Origin: Roseimaritima sp.
GTDB lineage: Bacteria; Planctomycetota; Planctomycetia; Pirellulales; Pirellulaceae
Length of the DNA stretch: 6,036 nucleotides
Direction of reading: 5' to 3'
Assembly: GCA_007124075.1 (NCBI GenBank)
Contig: SLFV01000242.1
Span: forward strand, 1 to 6,036
The stretch's first letter is position 1, and the number at the start of each line of letters is the position of its first letter. The translations under genes and the position numbers were made by a program. The notes beneath the pieces were generated by a model that was given only the letters and a program-made list of their open reading frames with translations, did no database searches and was not told the origin of the DNA. This document shows positions 1 through 6,036 of the stretch, piece after piece.

Positions 1-103
1 ACCATCCCGGGTTGCCCGTCTGATCCTTGCCCAAGCGGGCATTCGAATCCGGTTGCGCTCGATTGGAAACTGTCGCGGGTGGGGCCGACCTGTGACCTTC
101 ACC
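1..103 (-). other. Linker after the aminotransferase, cut by the window edge
   Basis: Residues 1978-2011 are Gly/Ser/Pro/Asn-rich (GEGHRSAPPATVSNRAQP and on) and look disordered. No stop codon is reached, so the protein continues. In MycA and McyE the next domain is a condensation domain; none of its motifs is visible here, so this continuation is a prediction only. Confidence 0.75.
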
Positions 104-3100
104 AGTTAGAAAACCGTCTTGTTGCAGTTCAAGAATGGTCTCTCGAAATGCGGCAACAAACCCATCAATATGTTCTTGGTTATGCTGCACGTTTAGCAGG
201 CATGGCCGATTGTCCCAAATGAAATATCCCTTTTTCCTTAAGCTGGCAAAGACCAACTCTGAAAAAAACGATTCCTGTTGGAACTGGACTTTGAACAGCG
301 ACCCAAAGTGGGCCAGATACATCGGAGCGTTCAACGTTTTGAACAGATCGTTCAACTGCTCGGCCATTCGGTCCGCCAGGCAATTCAAGCGATCGTACAT
401 TGGTTGCCCCTCCGACTGGATGGTTTCAAGAATCCGCTTGGCGGCCGCCATCGTGACCGGATGCCTACAAAACGTTCCGGCAAAATAAGTCATCCCGGCT
501 TCCGGACGACTGCGGTCTCCAAAGCTCCAGAATCCGCCGTCTAGCCCATCCATGTATTTGGCCTTACCCGCAATCATACCGATGGGCATTCCCCCACCAA
601 CGATTTTTCCGTAGGTGGCGAGGTCAGCTTTGATACCGAAATGCTGCTGTGCCCCGCCGGGCCCGATTCGCAACCCGGTAATGACTTCGTCTAAAATCAG
701 TGCCGTGTCGGAAGATTCTGTGATCCGAGCCAATTTCTGTAAAAACTCACGCGGCTGCAGTTCCGGGCGGCGGCTCTGCACGGGCTCGACCACAATGGCA
801 GCCAGCTCTGCCAATTGATTCTGAATGATCTCCAATGACTGCGGGTCGCCATACTCCAGAATCAGCGTGTTACTGACATGCTCGGTTGGGATTCCCGGGG
901 AAGCAGGGAAACTTTTGAATTTCTGGCTTCCGCGTACGATGACTTCATCCAGGATTCCGTGATAGTCATCGCGGAACATGATGATGCGACTCTTACCGGT
1001 AAAGGTACGTGCCAGACGAGTGGCTCCCAGCACCGCTTCGCTGCCTGTGTTTGCAAAGGCGACTCTTTGGGAGCCCGTGATTTCGCAGAACAAGCGTGCG
1101 ACCTCGCCAGCCAGTGGCGTTTGCGGACCGATCGCGTAGTCCCTTTGCAACTGCTCTATCATGGCCTGGACCATGTGATCGGGACCGTGACCAAGTAAAT
1201 TTGATCCGAAACCGCAGGTCAAATCGACATACCGGTTACCATCCACATCCCACAAATGAACTCCTTTGGATCGTTGCACGACTATCGGAAAGACCATCTC
1301 CTTCATCGATGGTCGAAATCCGGAGACGGTGCGTGGATCCGCCAAGTAGCGTCGATGTTGCTGTGCCTGACGCTTGCTTTCCTGTAGACCGGATGCGTAA
1401 TCGCGGCAGAATCGCTCAAGTGCGGCCTGCTGCTCGGGACTAAGGTCGGTTTCGCTAAGCGTCACCCGAGCGGCGGCACCAAACGCTTTGGCAGAGGTTT
1501 GCGATAGCGACGCGGAATTAGTCACTGTCCGTTTAGCTTGTCTCTGCAGTCCCCGCTGGGCGGGAATCGCAGGGATTGATCTTGAGACGGGGGAACGAAA
1601 TCCGGCGGTTATGGCTCCCGCGTCACTTGATTTCGACTTCGCGGCACGCGAAAATTGTCCGTCATCGTTCGTCAGGGAAGTGGAATCTGGATGCCTTGTA
1701 TCAGAGATTCCTGAACAAACGGTGTCGTTCATCTTCGCGTCAGCCTTTGCTTCGCTGGATATCACTTCCTCGCCACCGGCCGATTGGCTCCCGCCCAGCA
1801 TTTGCAGTTGCGTCTGCATAACCGCTTGTAGGACTTGCAGTTGCTCCATCATCAGCGCTTGCATCGGAGGAACCTGCTTTGCTTCTGTACGTTCAGCGGA
1901 TGCCGTGACCGAACTGGGCCGATCGGCCTGATTCGCATCTCGGTCGCTGACCGGCATCGGGTCAGTTTCCGCGAGACTGTCTGCGGGCAATGTCTCATCC
2001 AACCAGCGGACCAGAGTTCCCAGGTCGGGCGTGGATTCGAACAATTGCCGAAACGAAATATCAACCTGGAATTGATTGCTGAGCGCTTTCGCTATTTGCG
2101 TCATCAGCAACGAATCAAAACCAATTTCAAAAAAGCTGGTTTCGGGGGCAACCGTCTGCATCTCAAAGCCTGATGCGTCTTCAAAAATCTTGCGGACGAT
2201 ATGATCGATGGAAGTGTTTCGCGACATCTTTCGGCCTTTTCTCAACGTTGATCGTACTTCTGATTCAGCAGGGCAACGGTGGTCTTCCACCGTCGCTGTC
2301 GGCCCTGACGCAATCCCCGGTTGCTTGTGGGGAGGCGTTTCGCGGCAGGTCCGTAACGCCGGGGGATCAATGAAATGCCGCGTGCGCTGGAACGGGTAAC
2401 CCGGCAGCGAAACTTTGGCTGGTCTTGCCTGCTGACCACCGGATTGAAACAAGCCGATTCTTTGCCAGTCAATGGAAACGCCGCAACACCACAATTGACA
2501 GAGGGCTTCCGCGATACTGGTCAGTTCCGATGCAAGATCCCGCCCGTCTGCCAGAGTAGCAATTGCCATTCGTTTCACTGAGTCAGCGGCATGCTGCTTT
2601 GCCAATGTCGCTAAAGTGCGTCGCGGCCCCAGTTCCAACAGAATCGCTTCAGGTGTCTGGTGCCAAATCGCAGCAGTGGCGTCCGTAAAGCGAACCGGTT
2701 GCCGTAAATGTTCGGCCCAGTAATTCGGGTCAGTCGCTTGTTGGTCGGTTAACCACCTGCCGGTGACGGTAGACAAGATTGGGATCTGCGACGCGGATCG
2801 ACGCTTGTCTTTCACCAGTTTACGAAACGGTTCAACTACCGGATCCATCATCGGCGAATGAAACGCGTGAGAAGTGTGCAGGGGCAGGCAAATGATCCCC
2901 CGCGACTGCAACTCCGCCTGAAAAGCTGCCATCTGATCATCGGGGCCCGCAACGACGCACAGCTTAGGACCATTGAAAGCCGCGATTGCCAATGCCCCTG
3001 ATAGCAGGCGCTCGACTTGGGCCCCAGGCAAACGCACCGACAACATGGAACCGCTAGGCAAGGCTTGCATCAAATTTCCACGCTGGGCAATCAAGTCCAA

Positions 3101-6036
3101 AGCATCCTCCAGCGAAAAAATTCCTCCCAAACACGCCGCAACGAATTCGCCAATGCTATGTCCCAGCATTGCGGTCGGTTCAATTCCCCAATGTTGAAAA
3201 GTTCTGGCCAATGCGTAGCCAACAGAGAACAAGGCGGGTTGCGTTAGGCGAGTGGCTCGCAAAAGCTGTTCTTGTTGCTGCGTGCCCTGGCAATCGCCGA
3301 ACAAGACGGTACGTAAATCGCAGTCGAGCTTGGGAATCAAATAGTCACAGCAGTTGTCGAATCGCTTCTTGAACTCTGGCGAGCGTTCATACAGGCTGCG
3401 TCCCATATTTAGATATTGGGCCCCTTGCCCCGGGAACATGAAGACGACTGGCGGTGATACTGAAGACGCGTGACGTCGATACAGGCCGCTTGAGTTTTCC
3501 CCATTCAGCTTTTGTCGCATTTCGTCCAACGATCGCCCCACCACCGTGGCACGCCACGACATTTCGCTGCGCCCGACTTGTAGAGTGTAAGCGATATCGT
3601 GCATAGAATTTTCCGCGTCGTGGCATAGCTCAGCAAAACGTTGCAGTTGCTGATCAAGCGCCCTTTCAGACTTTGCGGAGATCGGCCAACATACGGGTGT
3701 TAAAAAAGATGACGGGCACCCTTTCTCGTCGGAGAGGATGCTGCCATCGTTTTCGCCGATCAGCGAGCTTTCGTTGCGTGGTGCCTCCTCCAGAACGACG
3801 TGTGCATTGGTTCCGCCAACGCCAAAGGAGCTGATCCCTGCCCGACGAGGAAATTCAGCCTGCGAATTCGCTTTCCACTCCAGATTTCGGCTACACACAA
3901 AAAACGGGCTGGCTGTAAAGTCGATTTCAGCAAACGGTTTCTGGTAGTGCAGTGTCCTGGGGATGACCTGGTAGTGCAGCGCAAGGGCGGTCTTGATTAG
4001 CCCCGCCATCCCGGCTGCCGCAACGCAGTGTCCGATATTGCTTTTGACCGATCCGATTGCGCAGAACTGACGGTCTTTGGTTGTCGATTCAAAAACACTT
4101 TGCAGAGCTGCGACTTCGATCGGGTCCCCAACGGGAGTGGCCGTCCCATGGGCTTCGATATACCCAATCGAACGCGGAGAAAACCCTGCTTGCTGCAACG
4201 CCATGGATATCGCATCCGCCTGGCCAGATATGGTCGGAGCCGAGAAGCTGGCTTTCTCCGAACCGTCGTTATTGACCCCCAAACCGCGGATTGTCGCGTA
4301 AATTCGATCGCCATCTCGCTGCGCGTCCTCCAAGCGTTTCAGGACCACCGCACCTGCCCCATCGCTGAACAACGTTCCTGCCCCGTCTGCATCGAACGGC
4401 CGGCAATGCCCGTCGGGCGTAAAGATCGACCCCGATTGATGGAGGTGCCCGCTGCTCTGGGGAAAATGAATAGAACACGCTCCCGCAATCGCCACGTCGC
4501 AGTACCCCAGTTCCAAACTATTACAGGCTTCCGTGACGGCGACCAGCGAGGTTGAACAAGCGCTGTTGACGTTGACCGCTGGACCGGTCAGGTTAAGTTT
4601 GTAGGCGATCCGACTTGCAACGTAGTCTTTCTCATTGCCAATGCCCAATTGGAATTCACTCTTTTCTTCGACCAATTGCGGGTTGGATAGGATGTTTTTA
4701 TGATGGTATGTCGTACTGTAGCATCCCGCCCATACGCCAATTTTTCCGGGTTGCAGATCCAGCCGAATGCCGGCATCTTCGATCGCATGGTAAGCGACTT
4801 CTAGCATGACGCGCTGTTGTGGATCGATGAGTGCGGCTGATGTGGGCGCTTCTGCGAAAAACGCGGCGTCAAATTGATCCGCGTCTTCCAGCACACCGCG
4901 CGCGGCGACATAGTTTGGATTCGAAGTAAGGTTCGAGTCCAGAGAAGGATCCAGGTCTGCGGGGGCGAAGCATGTGATCGACTCGATTCCTTGAAGCAAG
5001 TTCTGCCAGTACTGCTGAAGGTCCTTTGCCCCAGGGAAACGGGCAGACATTCCAACAATAGCGTAGGCTTTGGAACCCGTCGACTTCTGGGAGATGGCTG
5101 CCCTACAAGCCTGGGGTGATGTTTCGTGCGCGGACTGCCTGGAAAATTGGCGATCGTTGGTCAAACGCTCTGCCTCCTGCAACGACCCACGAATGGTCGG
5201 CCGATTAAAGAATTTCGCACTACTCAATTGCAATTGCAATTCGGTATTGAGTTGGTGCAAGAAAGTCGCTGCGAGGATCGAATTTCCCCCCAGTTCAAAG
5301 AAATTGTCCTCCATGCCGATCGGCGTTACTTCAAGAATGGATTCCCAAATCGCGACCACCCTACGCTCAGTGGTAGACTGGGCGGGGATGAACACCGATG
5401 AAAGACAACTGCGATCAAACTCAGGTGGTTGGAACGAGTTTCGGTCCAACTTGCCACTGGGGGTGTAGTAAAACTGATCCATCGGCACGACGATCGATGG
5501 CACCATGTAATCGGGCAATGTACGCTGCAACGACTGGCGCAATTGAGGCCAAACGAAACGAGCGTTCGCCTCCAATAATACGTAGCCGACCAATCTTGGA
5601 TTGTTGGGAATATCCTCACGCAGCACCACGGCGGCGCGGCGAATTCCTGGTTGACGCGTTAAAACGGACTCGATTTCGCCCAGTTCGATGCGATGGCCGT
5701 GTAGTTTAATCTGGGAGTCGATCCGGCCCAAATGGTCGATTCGACCGTCGACGGTAATCTGCGCCAGATCGCCGGTTCGGTAGTAACGTGCTCCATTTAG
5801 CCATATAAATTTTTCGGCCGTCAGTTCAGGCCGATTGTGGTACTGGATCGCCAATTGCGCGCCACCGATCAACAATTCACCGGGAGTCTCCGGAGGACAA
5901 AGCCGATTTTCGGAATCGACGACCATCATTGTGGTGTTGGCAACCGGCGATCCGATTAGAATCCGTTGATTGGGATCGGTCAGACGCATGATGCTGGCGT
6001 AGACGGTTGCCTCGGTTCCCCGTTCGACGGCCCTTC
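1..6036 (-). CDS. Hybrid NRPS/PKS with integrated aminotransferase (A-PCP-KS-AT-ACP-AMT), partial at both ends
   Basis: One minus-strand frame is open across the whole window: 2011 complete codons, first at 6034-6032, last at 4-2. It has no start or stop, so it is an internal piece of a larger gene. Residues below are numbered from the right edge. Domains: A-domain C-terminal part (1-210), PCP (221-291, Ser252), KS (324-752, Cys493/His629/His669), AT (862-1150, Ser960), ACP (1270-1349, Ser1308), linker (1350-1530), class III aminotransferase (1531-1977, Lys1810), tail linker (1978-2011). All visible catalytic and phosphopantetheine residues are present. The order resembles MycA/ItuA and McyE-type synthases, which make a beta-amino acyl unit from a beta-keto intermediate. 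Here an A domain and PCP sit in front of the KS, so the substrate should come from an adenylated acid, probably an amino acid. The protein should be cytosolic. The product is unknown, and no promoter or regulator is visible. No frameshift was found inside the window, except for doubt about the first few codons. Confidence 0.96.
104..1444 (-). other. PLP-dependent class III aminotransferase domain (AMT), GSA-aminotransferase-like
   Basis: Residues 1531-1977 are a full-length (about 447 residues) domain of the glutamate-1-semialdehyde aminotransferase / ornithine aminotransferase fold. Cofactor residues are all visible: NTGSEAV at 1662-1668 (phosphate loop), YHG at 1691-1693 (ring stacking), EPVQSR near 1754, LDEVITG with Asp1782 (codon 691-689, pyridine nitrogen), and GKIVGGGMPIG with the Schiff-base Lys1810 (codon 607-605), 28 residues after the Asp. 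AGTFCRHPVTMAAA follows near 1852-1865. EPVQSR, the RIGPGGAQQHFGI segment and the ATYGK lysine context are those of AMT domains embedded in MycA/ItuA-type synthases. Its role should be to transfer an amino group, probably from Gln or Glu, to the beta-ketone of the ACP-bound chain, giving a beta-amine. A stand-alone metabolic aminotransferase is ruled out because it is fused in frame to the ACP. Confidence 0.96.
1445..1987 (-). other. Long ACP-aminotransferase linker with Gln/Met-rich helix
   Basis: Residues 1350-1530 hold no catalytic domain. Residues 1350-1390 are polar and probably disordered. Residues 1393-1413 form a Gln/Leu/Met-rich stretch (MEQLQVLQAVMQTQL and on) whose hydrophobic residues are spaced 3-4 apart, as in an amphipathic or coiled-coil helix. 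It ends in LGG. Residues 1416-1530 are rich in Ser, Ala, Thr, Arg and Asp, typical of a flexible tether. The helix may be a docking or dimer element between the carrier and the aminotransferase; similar Gln/Met-rich helices occur before aminotransferases in this synthase class. Function is inferred. Confidence 0.8.
1988..2227 (-). other. Acyl carrier protein domain (second carrier)
   Basis: Residues 1270-1349 form an ACP. The attachment motif is FFEIGFDSLLMTQIAKAL, with Ser1308 (codon 2113-2111) as the phosphopantetheine site, followed by DISFRQLFESTPDLGTLVRWLDETLP (the later helices). GFDSL plus the FRQLF segment resembles the ACPs that precede aminotransferase domains in MycA/ItuA- and McyE-type synthases, as I recall those families. 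It should carry malonate, then the beta-ketoacyl product, and present that product to the aminotransferase. Confidence 0.95.
2228..2584 (-). other. Post-AT linker, no reductive domain
   Basis: Residues 1151-1269 carry the end of the AT fold and the conserved post-AT linker, including LPGYPFQRTRHF near 1211-1222, which normally wraps back on the KS-AT pair. After it only about 47 residues remain before the ACP, and they are polar and Pro/Arg-rich with no motif. The space is far too small for a ketoreductase, dehydratase, enoylreductase or methyltransferase. The beta-keto group made by the KS should thus pass unreduced to the aminotransferase. Confidence 0.9.
2585..3451 (-). other. Acyltransferase (AT) domain, predicted malonyl-CoA specific
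   Basis: Residues 862-1150 are an integrated acyltransferase that loads the extender unit on the ACP. Visible features are FMFPGQGAQY near 865-874 (oxyanion glutamine), the nucleophile elbow GHSIGEF with Ser960 (codon 3157-3155), Arg985 exactly 25 residues later (the same spacing as Ser92-Arg117 in E. coli FabD), and HAFHS at 1056-1060 containing the catalytic histidine. HAFH is the established signature for malonyl-CoA; methylmalonyl-specific domains usually have YASH. The extender should therefore be unbranched. The domain closes with LLELGPRRTLATL near 1132-1144. Because the AT is present, this is a cis-AT module. Specificity is inferred from the motif only. Confidence 0.96.
3452..3778 (-). 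other. KS-AT linker region
   Basis: Residues 753-861 join the KS to the AT. The first half (about 753-780) is variable and Ser/Glu/Asp-rich. The second half has the look of the structured KS-AT adaptor seen in modular synthases: PISAKSERALDQQLQRFAEL, then DIAYTLQVGRSEMSWRATVV, then a Ser/Arg-rich stretch leading into the AT. It is a spacer and scaffold with no catalytic motif, and the frame stays open throughout. Confidence 0.85.
3779..5065 (-). other. Beta-ketoacyl synthase (KS) domain
   Basis: Residues 324-752 are a full-length type I ketosynthase. It begins with YAIVGMSARFPGA, continues through DPQQRVMLE near 400, and ends with GVGGTNAHVVLEEAP. The catalytic triad is intact: Cys493 in NSACSTSLVAV (codon 4558-4556), His629 in EAHGTATPVGDP (codon 4150-4148) and His669 in SNIGHCVAAAG (codon 4030-4028). 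It should accept the chain from the upstream PCP on Cys493 and condense it with malonate carried on the downstream ACP, giving a beta-ketoacyl thioester. The ACSTS active site, rather than ACSSS, is often seen in ketosynthases at NRPS/PKS junctions, in keeping with an aminoacyl or peptidyl donor. A cysteine active site rules out a KSQ-type decarboxylating loading domain. Confidence 0.97.
5162..5374 (-). other. Peptidyl carrier protein domain (first carrier)
   Basis: Residues 221-291 form a thiolation domain of about 70 residues. The phosphopantetheine attachment motif FFELGGNSILAA runs from 245 to 256, with Ser252 (codon 5281-5279) as the attachment site. LGGNS/LGGHS is typical of peptidyl carriers fed by an A domain, unlike the GFDS motif of the second carrier here. 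It should hold the A-domain substrate and pass it to the ketosynthase that follows after about 30 residues of linker. That linker (292-323) is Ser/Gln/Arg-rich and shows no domain. Helix 3 contains a short LQLQL run encoded by a CAATTG repeat. No condensation domain lies between this carrier and the KS, which is the normal NRPS-to-PKS junction. Confidence 0.94.
5405..6034 (-). other. Adenylation domain, C-terminal part (motifs A5-A10)
   Basis: Residues 1-210 are the end of an amino-acid-type adenylation domain, which activates an acid as its AMP ester and loads it on the adjacent carrier. Visible motifs: TEATVYA at 7-13 (A5 half), GELLIGG at 52-58 (A6), YRTGDL at 85-90 (A7), GRIDSQIKLHGHRIELGEIE at 103-122 (A8), and PSGKLDRN around 192-198 with the A10 lysine Lys195 (codon 5452-5450). 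These support an active C-terminal lobe. The core motifs A1-A4 and most specificity-pocket residues lie beyond the window, so the substrate cannot be predicted. Aligned by eye to GrsA, only the last pocket positions are visible: Val3 at 322, Val11 at 330, Tyr12 at 331. The half of A5 that normally reads YGPT is unusual (ERGT at 4-7); see findings. The A8 motif and the following PCP argue for an NRPS A domain rather than a fatty acyl-AMP ligase. Confidence 0.93.

Noticed and set aside
1488..1931. Plus-strand open frame of 147 codons, Cys/Ser-rich
   Set aside because: It is antisense to the Ser/Gln-rich ACP-AMT linker; the Cys/Ser-rich composition is what a reverse reading of that linker gives.
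1988..2584. Possibility that AT and ACP-AMT are two genes separated near 2240
   Set aside because: I read the frame base by base through 2400-2161 and found no stop codon, so it is a single coding sequence.
3941..3979. Direct repeat CTGGTAGTGCAG at 3941-3952 and 3968-3979
   Set aside because: The copies are 27 bases apart, in frame, and encode LHYQ twice within the KS. Short local similarity inside a conserved domain; no sign of a mobile or regulatory element.
3997..4314. Minus-strand open frame of 105 codons
   Set aside because: It is in a different minus frame from the main gene and overlaps the KS histidine motifs; a shadow.
4028..4555. Plus-strand open frame of 175 codons
   Set aside because: It lies antisense to the KS domain, whose catalytic Cys and both His are intact on the minus strand. 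Its translation is Arg/Pro/Cys-rich and matches no family I recognise.
5225..5241. Tandem CAATTG repeat (nearly three copies)
   Set aside because: It encodes the LQLQL run of the PCP helix; too short and inside a coding domain to be called a regulatory site or repeat array.
1..6036. Search for promoters, terminators, tRNA, CRISPR, insertion sequences or attachment sites
   Set aside because: The entire window is coding in one frame. I saw no intergenic gap, inverted terminal repeats or spacer arrays.

Overview
The whole 6036-base window lies inside one gene on the minus strand. A single reading frame stays open from the right edge (first complete codon at 6034-6032) to the left edge (last complete codon at 4-2). 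That is 2011 codons with no stop, so both the start and the stop of the gene lie outside the window. I translated most of it base by base, and every domain checked falls in the same frame. Short open frames elsewhere, on both strands, are shadows of this gene.

The gene encodes part of a hybrid non-ribosomal peptide synthetase / type I polyketide synthase. In protein order (right to left on the map) it carries: the C-terminal part of an adenylation (A) domain (about 6034-5405), a peptidyl carrier protein (5374-5162), a ketosynthase (5065-3779), a malonyl-type acyltransferase (3451-2585), an acyl carrier protein (2227-1988), a long flexible linker with a Gln/Met-rich helix (1987-1445), a PLP-dependent class III aminotransferase (1444-104), and the start of a further linker. 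No ketoreductase, dehydratase, enoylreductase or methyltransferase lies between acyltransferase and carrier, so the beta-keto group should survive until the aminotransferase acts on it.

The expected chemistry is as follows. The A domain loads an acid, probably an amino acid, on the first carrier. The ketosynthase condenses it with malonate held on the second carrier. The aminotransferase converts the beta-ketone to a beta-amine. If the A domain activates an alpha-amino acid, the unit made would be a 3,4-diamino acyl chain, an amino analogue of statine. The nearest known layouts are the ketosynthase-acyltransferase-ACP-aminotransferase segments of MycA/ItuA (mycosubtilin and iturin) and McyE (microcystin). 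In MycA the starter is a fatty acid rather than an A-domain substrate.

The host cannot be named firmly. Base composition looks slightly above half G+C, and codon use is mixed. A bacterium of moderate GC is likely; Planctomycetota such as Rhodopirellula relatives would fit, but that is a guess from composition and style. Both ends of the gene are cut, and the window may be a complete short contig. The substrate of the A domain, the next module (a condensation domain is the usual successor) and the gene's regulation are therefore not visible. There is no intergenic DNA, RNA gene, mobile element or CRISPR in view.
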